A DNA stretch of 64,000 nucleotides, from contig JAEESZ010000006.1 of assembly GCA_016286535.1 (NCBI GenBank), forward strand, positions 62,001 through 126,000, read 5' to 3'. Positions 17,996-27,694 of this stretch are shown piece after piece. The position numbers were made by a program, and so were the translations under genes. The notes under the pieces are model-generated. The model saw nothing but the letters and a program-made list of their open reading frames with translations. It ran no database searches and was not told the DNA's origin. Source of the stretch: Treponema sp. (GTDB taxonomy: Bacteria; Spirochaetota; Spirochaetia; Treponematales; Treponemataceae). The first letter of the stretch is position 1. Each line of letters starts with the position of its first letter.

Positions 17996-20868
17996 TAATG
18001 GAACTCTCCCCAGTTTTTTCCGTATTCTACAGACACCCTTAAAGGCACGCTGAGTTTTACTGCATTTTCCATTTTGTCTTTAATAATGGCAATGGTTTCA
18101 TCAATTGTTTTCTGGTCATCAGGGCATTCAAAAATCAATTCATCATGAACCTGTAAAAGCAGTTTTGCAGGAGATTTTTTTTCTTTTAAGGCCTCTGACA
18201 CGGAAATCATGGCAAGTTTAACAATATCTGCTGCAGAGCCCTGTACAGGTGAGTTTACGGCAATTCTTTCTGCTGCGGCCTTTTCTATTTTGTTTTTACT
18301 GTTGATGTTTAAAATCGGACGGCGACGGCCAGAAAGAGTTTCAATATAGCCCCTTGCAGAAGCTGATTCTATTGTTTCGTTTATAAATTTTTCTACATCT
18401 GAATACATATTAAAGTATTCCTGTATAAAATTTGCTGCCTGGGTACGGCTTATTCCCAGGTCCTGGGCAAGACGGAAGGCAGACATACCATAAATAACAC
18501 CAAAGTTGATGGTTTTTGCTGTACGTCTCATCTGAGCTGTTACAGCTTCGGCAGGAACCTTGTAAATCATGGCGGCAGTTGCCTTATGAACATCAGTGCC
18601 TTCTAAGAAAGATTTACACATATTTTTGTCGCCGCTTAAATGGGCAAGTACTACAAGTTCAATCTGGGCATAATCTGCAGAAATTAAAACTTTTCCTTCC
18701 GGAGCGGTAAAGGCCGAACGGATTTTTCTTCCTGCATCAGATTTTACCGGAATATTCTGAAGATTAGGGTCACGGCAGCTTAAACGGCCGGTAGCAGTTC
18801 CAGTCTGAACAAAATCTGTATGAATGCGGCCTTCTTTATCTACCAGTTTTGGCAGGGTTTCTACATAGGTTGACTGGAGTTTGGCAAGTTCACGATATTC
18901 CAGAATCATTTTTGGAACACAATCTTCGTAAGCAAGCTCTTCAAGAACTGAAGTATCTGTTGAATAACCGGTCTTAGTTTTTTTACCAGGCTTGAGCCCG
19001 CGTTCTTCGAATAAAACTGTCTGCAGCTGTTTTGGAGATGCAATATTAAACTCGTGGCCAACTTCCTTATAAATATTATTCATAACAAGGTTTAAGGCCT
19101 GTGTCAGTTCCTGGTTATAAGAATTAAGGAAAGCAGTATCAAGATGTATTCCCTGCATTTCCATCTGGGTAAGGAGAGGAAGCACCTGCATTTCCATATT
19201 GAAGAGTTTTAAGTCAGGATTTTTTTCCATCTGCTTTTTATAAAGCTTAAGGGTAAAATCTGCATCTTCTGCTGCATATTTATAAGCCTGCTCTAAAGGA
19301 ACATCTGCAAAAGTCTGACCTTTTTTTACAATATCTGTAAACTCAATTCCTTTAAGACCAAGCTGTGTTTCGCCAAGATATTCAAGACTATAACCGTTTT
19401 TACCTGTTCTTTCAGGATTATTAAGCCAGGCTGCAATCATTGTGTCATAAATTTTACAGGCAATTAATTTTTCAAACTCTTTTTCGCCCGCTGCATTAAG
19501 TAAAACCTTAAAATCAAACTTGGCATTATGAAGAACAAGGGTTACATCTTTATTTAACAAAAGCTTAGAAAGAGATTTGAGGGCATCTTTCTGGCTTATA
19601 TAATCTGTACTTGTAAATAAATCGCTGTCTGACTGCTGTAAAGGAACATAAACTGCCTTTCCTTCTTCATAACAAAGACTGAAGCCTAAAAGACTGCAGC
19701 TGAAGGTATCGAGGCTGGAAGTTTCTGAATCATAGGCAAGGATTTTTTCGTTGCTTTTAAGGAAAGCATCTATATAATCTTCAAGTTCAGAAAGTTTTGT
19801 AAGGGCACGGTAAGAGCTGGTATCGTTTTCTTTTACTTCGAGTGCAGGCTGGTCAAAGGAATCTGCCTGCAAAGTCTGGGCCTGAGACTGCATAGACTGG
19901 GCTTCTGCCTTCAGACCAGCAGCTTCCCCCGGCGCAACTTCCTCTTGCACAGTTTCTGAATCTGAAGCGCTGTTCTTGAGGGCAAGTTCTGCATAAGATT
20001 TTGCAACATTAAATACTTCGTATTTAGAAAGAACCTTTGCGGCAGAAGAAAAATCATAAGCTGCAGGCCCCGCATTCAAAGCCTGATCAATTTCTGAACA
20101 AGGAACTTCGCTGCAAAGTTTTACGAGTTTCTGACTGAAATATGCAGAATCCTTACCGTCAATAAGCTTTTTCTGCATGGCTCCCTTAATTTCGTCTATA
20201 TGCTCATAGATTCCATCAAGATTACCATAATCGTTTAATAATTTTGAAGCAGTTTTTACTCCGACTCCGTTTACACCCGGAATGTTGTCGGCAGAATCCC
20301 CATAAAGGGAAAGCAGATCAAGAAGCTGGGAAGGCTCAACGCCCCACTCCATTTTTACGCCTTCGCTTGTAGTAATTTTCCAGGTGGCTGCACCGCTTTC
20401 AGGCTTTAAAATCTGAGTATTATCTGTTACCAGCTGCATTAAATCCTTATCACCACTAAGGATGCGGCAGGGACGTTTTTCTTCTTCGCACTTTCTTGCA
20501 ACTGTGGCAATAATATCATCTGCTTCATAACCATCACATTGTAAAACGGGAATTCCCATAGCCTGCAAAACTTCTTCAATCCAGGGAATCTGTGCATGAA
20601 GGTCATCGGGAGTTTTATTTCTGGTTGCCTTATACTGCTCATACATCTGATGGCGGAAAGTTTTAGTTTTTGAATCCATGGCCGCAAAAAGACACTCTGG
20701 TTTATAGTGCTGCAAAACCCAGTGAAGATTTCTAAAAAATCCGAACAGGGCAGAAACATTCTCGCCTTTTGAATTTGTTAATGGGCGGGAAATAAATGCA
20801 AAATAGCAGCGGAAAATTAAACCGTAGCTATCGAGAATATAAACTGTATTTTTGTCTTCTGCTGCCAT
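17995..20868 (-). CDS. polA: DNA polymerase I
   Basis: Gap-filling and repair polymerase, 957 residues. Three domains are visible: N-terminal 5'-nuclease (1 to ~300; GDKDLMQLV and GVNGVGVKTA motifs), 3'-5' proofreading exonuclease (~350-550), and polymerase (~570-957). The exonuclease residues appear intact: DxE in YDSETSSL, Asp in HNAKFDFKVL, and YxxxD in YAAEDADF, so proofreading is expected, unlike in many Gram-positive homologues. Polymerase motifs A (SADYAQIELVVLA), B (RRTAKTINFGVIYG) and C (LQVHDELIFE) are present. A low-complexity linker (about 305-345, Glu/Ala/Gln-rich) joins the nuclease to the rest. AAAGGA precedes the ATG. It follows sulP closely. Confidence 0.96.
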   Translation of the reverse strand: MAAEDKNTVYILDSYGLIFRCYFAFISRPLTNSKGENVSALFGFFRNLHWVLQHYKPECLFAAMDSKTKTFRHQMYEQYKATRNKTPDDLHAQIPWIEEVLQAMGIPVLQCDGYEADDIIATVARKCEEEKRPCRILSGDKDLMQLVTDNTQILKPESGAATWKITTSEGVKMEWGVEPSQLLDLLSLYGDSADNIPGVNGVGVKTASKLLNDYGNLDGIYEHIDEIKGAMQKKLIDGKDSAYFSQKLVKLCSEVPCSEIDQALNAGPAAYDFSSAAKVLSKYEVFNVAKSYAELALKNSASDSETVQEEVAPGEAAGLKAEAQSMQSQAQTLQADSFDQPALEVKENDTSSYRALTKLSELEDYIDAFLKSNEKILAYDSETSSLDTFSCSLLGFSLCYEEGKAVYVPLQQSDSDLFTSTDYISQKDALKSLSKLLLNKDVTLVLHNAKFDFKVLLNAAGEKEFEKLIACKIYDTMIAAWLNNPERTGKNGYSLEYLGETQLGLKGIEFTDIVKKGQTFADVPLEQAYKYAAEDADFTLKLYKKQMEKNPDLKLFNMEMQVLPLLTQMEMQGIHLDTAFLNSYNQELTQALNLVMNNIYKEVGHEFNIASPKQLQTVLFEERGLKPGKKTKTGYSTDTSVLEELAYEDCVPKMILEYRELAKLQSTYVETLPKLVDKEGRIHTDFVQTGTATGRLSCRDPNLQNIPVKSDAGRKIRSAFTAPEGKVLISADYAQIELVVLAHLSGDKNMCKSFLEGTDVHKATAAMIYKVPAEAVTAQMRRTAKTINFGVIYGMSAFRLAQDLGISRTQAANFIQEYFNMYSDVEKFINETIESASARGYIETLSGRRRPILNINSKNKIEKAAAERIAVNSPVQGSAADIVKLAMISVSEALKEKKSPAKLLLQVHDELIFECPDDQKTIDETIAIIKDKMENAVKLSVPLRVSVEYGKNWGEFH

Positions 20869-20880
20869 AATTTAAATCCT

Positions 20881-22593
20881 TTAATTCTTTAACAAAGTTC
20901 TTGTATGCTCTAAGGCTGAATTAATATTATCAAAAATATGTTCACGGCCAATTAAATCTGCAAGACCGCTTTTTTCAAAAAGCATGTAAGGCTGGGTATG
21001 GATTCCAGAAATTACAATTGTAATTCCCTTACGATCGCAGGCCTGCTTACACTGTTCCAGGGCTTTTACACCGCCGGCATCAAGGTAAAGGGTATTTCTC
21101 ATTCTTAAAACAAGCACCTTACAGTCTGCCTGGGCTCTTTCTGTAGCAAGTTCAAATTTTCTTACAGTTCCAAAGAAGAGAGGTCCTTCAATTTCGAATA
21201 CAATTGCTCCCTGTGGAATATCAAGGTCTTCGCCAGGCTGATCTTTTTTAATTCCGCCTGTCATAATCTGTCTTTCGTTCTGAACTTCACTTAAATCTAT
21301 CATCTTCTTAATAAAGAAGAAGGCTGCAAAACCTAAACCAACTTCAATGGCAACGGTAAGGTCAACAAAGACTGTAATTACAAAGGTGATTAAGAAAACA
21401 AAAATATCTGATTTCTGTCCTTTTATAAGGGCTTTAATTGCAGGGAAACCTGCCATGTTCCAGGCAACGTTTATTAAGATTGCGGCCAGAGCAGGCATTG
21501 GAATATAAGCGGCATATTTTCCAAAACAAAGAAGAATTAAAAGCAGGGTCAGGGCATGAATGATACCTGCTACCGGAGTACGTCCGCCGTTTTTAATGTT
21601 GGTTGCAGTTCTTGCAATTGCACCTGTAGCAGGAATTCCACCAAAAAGTGGAGAAGCAATATTTGCAATTCCCTGAGCTACAAGTTCCATATTTGAATCA
21701 TGTTTAGCACCAATCATCCCATCTGCAACAACAGCAGAAAGAAGGGATTCAATAGCTGCTAAAACTGCAATGGAAATGGCAGAAGGAAAGAGGGCTATCA
21801 TTGTTTTTATGCTGAAGTCTGGCAAAACAGGTTTTAATTCTGTAATGCGGGGAATACTGAAATGAGCAGAACCGTCTGCAAAGGTTCCGATTGTATCGCA
21901 GCTTAAATTGCAGAACTTTTTAAGAAGAACTGAGGCAATAGTTGCAAGTACAATAACAATAATTGATCCCGGTATTTTTTTAACAAATCTTGCCCAGATA
22001 AAAATAAAGGCAAGGCAGATTACTGCCATTATGGTTGAATAAAGATTTATTGTAGAAAAAGATTTTGCAAAGGCAATCATCTTTGGAAGGAAGTCGCCGG
22101 GGAGTTTTGAGTATTCTTCGCCAAGGATTAGCATTGGGGTAGAAAAATCCGGATGCAGGCCAAAGAAATCGCCAATCTGACCGGATGCAATTGTTACTGC
22201 AATACCGGCTGTAAAACCTGTTACAATAGTATATGGAATAAACTTTACAAGACCACCCATCTTAAAAACACCAAGCAGAATTAAAATAATTCCGGCAAGG
22301 ATGGTTGAAGTTGCAAGGCCTCCAAGACCAAACTGGTCAACAATTCCATAAACAATTACGGCAAAGGCTCCGGTTGGACCTCCAATCTGAACGCGGCTGC
22401 CACCAAAGGCACTGATGCAGAAACCTGCAATAATTGCAGTGAAGATTCCTGCGGCTGGGCCGACTCCCGATGCGATGGCGAAGGCGATGGCCAGCGGGAG
22501 GGCTACAATTCCAACAATAATTCCGGCAATTAAATCGCTCAGAAAGGCTTTTGAATTATATCCTTTTAAAGAGTTAATAAGTTCGGGCTTCAT
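20881..22593 (-). CDS. SulP-family anion transporter with STAS domain
   Basis: A 570-residue membrane transporter of the SLC26/SulP family. The N-terminal ~420 residues hold 10-14 membrane segments with the family segments FSDLIAGIIVGIVALPLAIAFAIASGV-like start (residues ~17-45) and FGGIPATGAIARTATNIKNGGRTPVAG (about residue 315). The C-terminal ~120 residues form a STAS domain (IVFEIEGPLFFGTVRKF... VLRMRNTLYLDAGGVKAL). Substrate could be sulfate, bicarbonate or a dicarboxylate; the sequence does not decide. It sits between miaB (2-nt gap) and polA (12-nt gap) in a dense minus-strand run. No carbonic anhydrase is adjacent. Confidence 0.93.
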   Translation of the reverse strand: MKPELINSLKGYNSKAFLSDLIAGIIVGIVALPLAIAFAIASGVGPAAGIFTAIIAGFCISAFGGSRVQIGGPTGAFAVIVYGIVDQFGLGGLATSTILAGIILILLGVFKMGGLVKFIPYTIVTGFTAGIAVTIASGQIGDFFGLHPDFSTPMLILGEEYSKLPGDFLPKMIAFAKSFSTINLYSTIMAVICLAFIFIWARFVKKIPGSIIVIVLATIASVLLKKFCNLSCDTIGTFADGSAHFSIPRITELKPVLPDFSIKTMIALFPSAISIAVLAAIESLLSAVVADGMIGAKHDSNMELVAQGIANIASPLFGGIPATGAIARTATNIKNGGRTPVAGIIHALTLLLILLCFGKYAAYIPMPALAAILINVAWNMAGFPAIKALIKGQKSDIFVFLITFVITVFVDLTVAIEVGLGFAAFFFIKKMIDLSEVQNERQIMTGGIKKDQPGEDLDIPQGAIVFEIEGPLFFGTVRKFELATERAQADCKVLVLRMRNTLYLDAGGVKALEQCKQACDRKGITIVISGIHTQPYMLFEKSGLADLIGREHIFDNINSALEHTRTLLKN

Positions 22594-22595
22594 AA

Positions 22596-23969
22596 TTATA
22601 TAAGTTCTCCTCTAAATGTATTTCCACTTAATTCTGTTATTTTTACTTTTACAAAAGTTCCAATTTTATTTTTTTCTGCCTTAAAGGCAACCTTTTCGTG
22701 CTGTTCTGTCTGACCAAGAAGTTCGTCTTTATTATCACGGCTTACAGATTCAACCAGAACTTTTACAACTTCGCCTACCCTTTTGCTCATCTGTTCATGG
22801 GTATGCTCCAGCTGAAGATTTATAACCCTCTGAAGTCTTTCCTTGCGGACTTCTTCCGGAAGCTGTTCCCATTTTGCAGCAGGAGTTCCCTCACGGGGAT
22901 TGTAATAATACATCATTGCAGATTCGTATTTTACTTCCTTCATTAAATTAAGGGTATCTTCAACATCTTCTTCTGTTTCGCCAGGAAAGCCCATCATAAT
23001 ATCTGTTGTAAGAGATACTTCAGGAATTTTTTCCCTGATTCTTTTTACAAGATTAAGATACTGTTCCCTGCTGTAGCGGCGGTTCATTTTTTCAAGGATT
23101 CTGCTTGAACCGTGCTGTACAGGAAGATGAATATGACGGCAGATTACTTCTTCTTTTGCAATTACATCAATTACATCATCTGTAAAATCTTTTGGATGGG
23201 AAGACATGAATCTGACCCATTCAATCGGAGATTTTATTTCGCGAAGATGGTCTGCAATTTGCTGTAAGAGGCCTGCAAAATTAAGGCCCCTGTCATTGTA
23301 AGAGTTTACATTCTGACCAATAAGGGTGATTTCGCGAACTTTATATTTTGAAAGAATATCAATTTCGTTTAAGATTTCGTCTACAGGACGGCTGCATTCT
23401 CTTCCCCTTACATAAGGGACAATACAATAAGTACAGAAATTGTTACAGCCGTGCATAATTGGAACAAAGGTAGAAAAAGCGCCGGGCTCTGCAGACACAG
23501 GAGCAAATTTATACTTTTCTGTATCATCAACTTCGAAAGGTTTTCTGCCCTCTTCAACAGCTTCTATAATCTGACCAAAATGATGCTTTGCATAGGTTCC
23601 AACAACATAATCTATAAAAGGGTAATCAGTTTTTAACTCTTTTAAAAGTCTTTCTGCCATACAGCCCATTACAACCAGGGTTAATGGCTTTGGGCCGTTC
23701 TTTTTTACAAAATCGCTGGCTTCCTCGTGCATCTTTCTTTTAGCACCAGGCTTTCCTTCCCTGACATTTTTTAAGCCGTTATACCAGCCCAGACGTCCCA
23801 CAATTCTTTCTTCTGCAGAACCCCGAACCGAACAGGTATTCACAACCGCAAGGTCTGCCACCTGGGGAGAAGCAGCCTTCTTCCAGCCTCTTGCAATAAA
23901 AAGCTGCTCAACAGAAGCCGATTCTGCAATATTCATTTCGCAGCCATAAGTTTCTATAAAATAAAACAC
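22596..23969 (-). CDS. miaB: tRNA-2-methylthio-N6-isopentenyladenosine synthase
   Basis: Radical SAM methylthiotransferase that adds a methylthio group to i6A37 in tRNAs reading U-starting codons. The 457-residue protein has the N-terminal cluster cysteines (YGCEMN ~10, NTCSVRG ~47, MGCMAERL ~100), the radical SAM motif CNNFCTYC (~175) with PYVRGRE, and a C-terminal TRAM domain (~385-457). The NTCSVRGSAEERIVGRLG segment is characteristic of MiaB rather than RimO. The usual GCQMN reads GCEMN. A stretch near residues 65-90 (NGLKNVREGKPGAKRK) is a short insertion. It lies 9 nt after folE2. Confidence 0.92.
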   Translation of the reverse strand: MFYFIETYGCEMNIAESASVEQLFIARGWKKAASPQVADLAVVNTCSVRGSAEERIVGRLGWYNGLKNVREGKPGAKRKMHEEASDFVKKNGPKPLTLVVMGCMAERLLKELKTDYPFIDYVVGTYAKHHFGQIIEAVEEGRKPFEVDDTEKYKFAPVSAEPGAFSTFVPIMHGCNNFCTYCIVPYVRGRECSRPVDEILNEIDILSKYKVREITLIGQNVNSYNDRGLNFAGLLQQIADHLREIKSPIEWVRFMSSHPKDFTDDVIDVIAKEEVICRHIHLPVQHGSSRILEKMNRRYSREQYLNLVKRIREKIPEVSLTTDIMMGFPGETEEDVEDTLNLMKEVKYESAMMYYYNPREGTPAAKWEQLPEEVRKERLQRVINLQLEHTHEQMSKRVGEVVKVLVESVSRDNKDELLGQTEQHEKVAFKAEKNKIGTFVKVKITELSGNTFRGELI

Positions 23970-23978
23970 TGTTTTTTC

Positions 23979-24833
23979 CTACAGGTCACCATATTGAGCA
24001 CAGGCATAAGCGTCATGAAAGTGAATGCTTTCATAATTTGTACATTCTACGGTAAACCATTTAAAATTCATATTTTTTAAACCGATATAAACTTCTCTTA
24101 CTACGTCTTCTACAAAGCGGGGATTATCATAGGCGTGTTCTGTTACAGCCTTTTCATCCTGTCTTTTTAAAACCGAATACAAAGGAACTGATGCACATTC
24201 TTCTATCATAGAAATTACATCTTCTATCCAGAAAAATTCTGTGTAAAGAAGCTTTACCTTTACTGTTCCCCTCTGGTTATGAGCCCCGTATTCAGAAATT
24301 GCCTTGGAGCAGGGACAAAGAGTTGCGACAGGCACTTCTATGGAAACAAAAAATCTGGAAGAAGCCTGGCAGCAGCCGGTAGAACCTTGCGCAGAAGCAG
24401 TTGAACCTTGTGCAGAAGCAGTTGAACCTTGCGCAGAAGCGGCCTCTGCTTCCGAACTTTCGCCTTCATAAGAACACTGATACTGCATTATCCCCTTCGA
24501 ATGAGTTACAGGAGCTTCTTTTTCTATAAAATATGGAAAAGAGATTCTTCCAAAGGCCCGCTGGGCATCAAGTTTAATTCTGATTTCTTCCAGCATTTCA
24601 AGAAAATTATGCATGGAAATATCTGTATGATACTTGTGAAAAACTTCAATAAAGCGGCTCATGTGGGTGCCTTTGAAGTTTTTAGGGAGATTTACAAACA
24701 GATTTACAGTAGCGGTTGTGCTTTGATTTTTCTTAGTCTTATCTAAAACAAAAACCGGGTACTTTACATTTTTAACGCCAACCTTCTGTAAGGGAACTTC
24801 TCTTGTATCTTCTTCGTTTTGAATATCACGCAT
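23979..24833 (-). CDS. folE2: GTP cyclohydrolase I type 2 (FolE2) with a tandem-repeat insertion
   Basis: Converts GTP to dihydroneopterin triphosphate, the first step of folate and queuosine-type pterin synthesis; FolE2 is the metal-flexible T-fold enzyme. The 284-residue protein has the family motifs THMSRF (about 56) and CPCSKAISEYGAHNQRG (about 180), with the metal-binding Cys. Between the strands ending QYQCSYEG and beginning FFVSIEVPV lies a ~35-residue Ser/Ala/Gly/Gln insertion made of three in-frame copies of a 7-residue unit (ASAQGST). It ends 9 nt before miaB and starts 11 nt after folD, so the two folate genes are likely co-transcribed. Confidence 0.92.
   Translation of the reverse strand: MRDIQNEEDTREVPLQKVGVKNVKYPVFVLDKTKKNQSTTATVNLFVNLPKNFKGTHMSRFIEVFHKYHTDISMHNFLEMLEEIRIKLDAQRAFGRISFPYFIEKEAPVTHSKGIMQYQCSYEGESSEAEAASAQGSTASAQGSTASAQGSTGCCQASSRFFVSIEVPVATLCPCSKAISEYGAHNQRGTVKVKLLYTEFFWIEDVISMIEECASVPLYSVLKRQDEKAVTEHAYDNPRFVEDVVREVYIGLKNMNFKWFTVECTNYESIHFHDAYACAQYGDL
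24376..24438 (-). repeat. three 21-bp tandem repeats inside folE2
   Basis: Copies at 24376-24396, 24397-24417 and 24418-24438 differ at only a few bases. A 21-bp unit keeps the frame, so slippage would lengthen or shorten the FolE2 loop by seven residues at a time. Confidence 0.9.
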
Positions 24834-24844
24834 AATTTCTGCTT

Positions 24845-25729
24845 TTATTTTCCTTCATTCAATCTGCTCTGGGCACTCTCAAGAGTATTTACCATAAGCA
24901 TTGCAATTGTCATTGGTCCAACTCCACCAGGAACAGGAGTAATAAAGGAAGCTTTTTCCTTTAAGTCATCAAAATCGCAATCGCCGATTAAGCGGAAACC
25001 TGATTTTTTACTTGCATCCGGAATACGGTTTACACCAACGTCAATTACAACTGCTCCGTCACGAACCATATCACCAGTCAAAGTATGAGGATGACCGCTG
25101 GCAACAACAAGAATATCTGCCTGGCGGGTAATTTCTGCCATATTTTTTGTTCCTGTATGACACATTGTTACAGTACAGTTTACATCTTTGCGGGCAAGAA
25201 GAATTGAAACAGGCTTTCCTACAATATTAGAGCGGCCAATTACAACCGCATGTTTTCCGGAAGTTTCAATTCCCATTTTCTGTAAAAGAACAATAATTCC
25301 GTGAGGAGTACAAGGCAAAAAGCCGGGACGACCAATCATCAGATTTCCTACACTTACTGGATGGAAACCATCAACATCTTTTGAAGGGCTTATAGCCATA
25401 ATAATTTTATCTTCATCAATATGTTTTGGAAGAGGCAGCTGAACAAGAATGCCATGTACAGAATCATCTTTATTAAGTTTTTCTATTAAATCAAGCAATT
25501 CTTTTTCTGAAGTATCTTCAGGCAATTCTATAGAACGGTCGAGCATTCCAACTTCTGCAAGAGCCTTTCTTTTTCCTGTTACATAACTTACCGAAGCAGG
25601 ATTATTTCCAACAAGAATAACAGCAAGACAAGGAGCAATGCCTTTTTCCTTTAATTTGCTTACATTTAATGCAACTTCTGCACGAACATCACTGGCAATT
25701 TGTTTTCCGTCAATTATTACAGCACTCAT
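24845..25729 (-). CDS. folD: methylenetetrahydrofolate dehydrogenase / methenyltetrahydrofolate cyclohydrolase
   Basis: Bifunctional one-carbon enzyme interconverting 5,10-methylene-, methenyl- and 10-formyl-tetrahydrofolate. The 294-residue protein has the substrate motif [14 protein letters not shown] (about residue 50; catalytic Lys in the SYVxxKxK pattern), QLPLPKHID (~98), the NAD(P) site [16 protein letters not shown] (~167) and the terminal [19 protein letters not shown] 7 nt upstream supports the ATG. It heads the minus-strand run folD-folE2-miaB-sulP-polA-coaE. Its promoter region is shared with the divergent outer-membrane protein gene and contains an inverted repeat. Confidence 0.96.
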   Translation of the reverse strand: MSAVIIDGKQIASDVRAEVALNVSKLKEKGIAPCLAVILVGNNPASVSYVTGKRKALAEVGMLDRSIELPEDTSEKELLDLIEKLNKDDSVHGILVQLPLPKHIDEDKIIMAISPSKDVDGFHPVSVGNLMIGRPGFLPCTPHGIIVLLQKMGIETSGKHAVVIGRSNIVGKPVSILLARKDVNCTVTMCHTGTKNMAEITRQADILVVASGHPHTLTGDMVRDGAVVIDVGVNRIPDASKKSGFRLIGDCDFDDLKEKASFITPVPGGVGPMTIAMLMVNTLESAQSRLNEGK

Positions 25730-25759
25730 AAGTAACCTTTCAACATTAAGATAGTTTTA

Positions 25760-25788
25760 TTGATAAATACTAACAAAATTAGTATATT
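25760..25788 (+). promoter_or_regulatory. promoter of the 25822 protein with operator-like inverted repeat
   Basis: TTGATA (25760-25765), 17-bp spacer, TATATT (25783-25788). An inverted repeat with 7-bp arms ATACTAA / TTAGTAT and 5-nt gap (25767-25785) fills the spacer. A weaker minus-strand promoter for folD overlaps it, so one protein could control both genes. Confidence 0.5.
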
Positions 25789-25821
25789 CTTAAAATATAT
25801 TAAAAAAACAAAAGGAACAAT

Positions 25822-26397
25822 ATGAAACGCATTCTTTCTATCTTGCTTACATTATGTCTTTGTTCTATGGCAGTTTTTGCAGATGAGCAGGGCGACGAAT
25901 ATGATGATGGTTATGTTTACCAGCAGAACGGAGCCGGCGACAGATTCTTAAAAATTGAATTAGACGGCCTGTTTCCACTTAATTTTGGAGATTCATTAAA
26001 ACCTGGCTTTGGTGTTAACTTAGGTTACTACAAATTCTTTTCAGATAAATTTGCTGTTGGCGGTGAAGTTATGGTTACCAACAGTTTCTCAATCGGTAAC
26101 AAAGCTTTATTTATGATTCCTCTGACCGGCGGAATTATCTTCCAGCCTAGTGCAGGAAAATTTGAATTCCCTCTTCTTTTGAATGTGGGACTTGCTACAG
26201 AAACCTGGGCCAACATGTCTTACTGGCCTGCCCTTACCTTTAAGGCTTCTGCCGGCGTTTATTACAGATTTTCTGAATCCTGGTCTTTTGGTGCTTCTAC
26301 AAGCTTTATGTCAATTACAGAACTGTTTGCAAAAAATCAAAAGCAGCAGACAGGTATGTTTGTAACAGGCGCTCTTAACGCAAGGTATCACTTCTAG
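25822..26397 (+). CDS. small outer-membrane beta-barrel protein
   Basis: A 191-residue exported protein: signal peptide to about residue 21 (cleavage after VFA), a short acidic segment (DEQGDEYDDG), then alternating hydrophobic/polar strands rich in Gly, Phe and Tyr and a C-terminal aromatic residue (ARYHF), the hallmark of BAM-assembled barrels. Length and pattern fit an 8-stranded OmpW/OmpX-like barrel; small barrels of this kind are conserved among treponemes. AAAGGA lies 7 nt before ATG. The lipoprotein gene follows after 22 nt, so the two are probably one unit. Confidence 0.78.
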   Translation: MKRILSILLTLCLCSMAVFADEQGDEYDDGYVYQQNGAGDRFLKIELDGLFPLNFGDSLKPGFGVNLGYYKFFSDKFAVGGEVMVTNSFSIGNKALFMIPLTGGIIFQPSAGKFEFPLLLNVGLATETWANMSYWPALTFKASAGVYYRFSESWSFGASTSFMSITELFAKNQKQQTGMFVTGALNARYHF

Positions 26398-26419
26398 GGG
26401 AAGGCTCCAAGGAAAAATT

Positions 26420-27691
26420 ATGAAAAAAACAAGCAAAGTATTAATTATTTTATCTATATTCATATCTTTTATTTTTGCATCCTGCACAGATCCTGTTTTC
26501 TGGTATATTTCAAACGATGTTACTTCTGAAGAAGCAACTGTAAACGGAGTTATGCGTTCTATTGCCCGCTATACAATTGGCAGTGATGAATATCTGGTTA
26601 CAGTAAACACAGATGGTGTGATTTATAAAAAAGTTTGCGAAGAAACAGAAGCGCATGGTATGTGGACTACTGTTGACGAATCTCAGCTTCCTTTTGAACT
26701 TCACTACTTTGATTACACAAATGTAACTCACTACGGACAGCAGATTCTTAAAGTAGTTTCTGATTCAAATTATCTTTACCTTATAACTGTAAGTTACTTT
26801 AATAATCTTGATGAAGGTACATCTTGTCCTGAAAACTTCTACATCTGGACCCTTCAGCCGGCAGATTCAGATTCAGACGGTCAGTGGGACACCCTTACAG
26901 AAAGTGATTACACAGAAATTTTTAATTCAAATGATTCTATAGATAAAGAAGGGGCAATCTACCAGTACGACAGCGAATACTACTACACTGGTTTTGGCGC
27001 CTTTTCTACAAACTCACCAAAATCTGATCACCGCCAGGCCTTTATTAGAGTTGGTGGCGGTACTTATTCAGATGTAGATCCTGTATATTACAAATTAAAT
27101 GGAACTTCAATTGAGTCATACACTATTTCTTATGTTGAAGATTCAGACTCAGATGCAGGCGAAGTAAATGTAGAATCAGCTGTATATTATTCCGGCGATG
27201 TTCACTTCTATGCTACAAAGGCTGTAACAACAAATGAATGCATTGACGGAACAAATGATGCAACCTGGGTTTATTATTCATCAGGCTCAACCCTTTATGG
27301 AGTTGATTTATCTGGAGTAGAAGAAACTGTAAGCGTAGATGCTTCTTACACTATCACAGCCCTTGCAGTTTGCAGCGATGCCATTCTTATTGGAAGAGGC
27401 CAGAACAACTCTACATCAACCTCTTCTACCGGAGGAATTACAAAGGTTCAGCTTAACGACAGCATACCGGAAACTTCTCTCGGAACCTTTACAACAAATG
27501 CTCAAACCCAGTTATTAACCTCTTACCTGCTTACACTGGTTTTCAGCACTTATCCTGATAAAACTGAATTAGACAATGCCCTTTATGCAGGTCTATACTT
27601 TATTGGTTCAGGTTCTTCTACATCTGTTTCATACAGCAATGTAGGACTCTGGTCATACTACAGCAGCAGAGGAAACTGGAACCGCGAATAG
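26420..27691 (+). CDS. lipoprotein, function unknown
   Basis: A 423-residue protein with a signal peptide and lipobox FASC (Cys22). The mature part is rich in Ser, Thr, Asp and Tyr with many short beta-like segments (YLVTVNTDGVIYKKV, NYLYLITVSYF, ATWVYYSSGSTLYGVDLSG), suggesting a beta-propeller or beta-sandwich. No enzyme motif is visible. It is preceded by AAGGA and follows the barrel protein gene; rarA begins 3 nt after its stop. A partner role with the barrel at the outer membrane is an inference from position only. Confidence 0.75.
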   Translation: MKKTSKVLIILSIFISFIFASCTDPVFWYISNDVTSEEATVNGVMRSIARYTIGSDEYLVTVNTDGVIYKKVCEETEAHGMWTTVDESQLPFELHYFDYTNVTHYGQQILKVVSDSNYLYLITVSYFNNLDEGTSCPENFYIWTLQPADSDSDGQWDTLTESDYTEIFNSNDSIDKEGAIYQYDSEYYYTGFGAFSTNSPKSDHRQAFIRVGGGTYSDVDPVYYKLNGTSIESYTISYVEDSDSDAGEVNVESAVYYSGDVHFYATKAVTTNECIDGTNDATWVYYSSGSTLYGVDLSGVEETVSVDASYTITALAVCSDAILIGRGQNNSTSTSSTGGITKVQLNDSIPETSLGTFTTNAQTQLLTSYLLTLVFSTYPDKTELDNALYAGLYFIGSGSSTSVSYSNVGLWSYYSSRGNWNRE

Positions 27692-27694
27692 TGT

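Noticed and set aside
24376..24438. Tandem repeat as a possible CRISPR or mobile-element end
   Set aside because: Units are 21 bp, head-to-tail without spacers and keep the folE2 frame.
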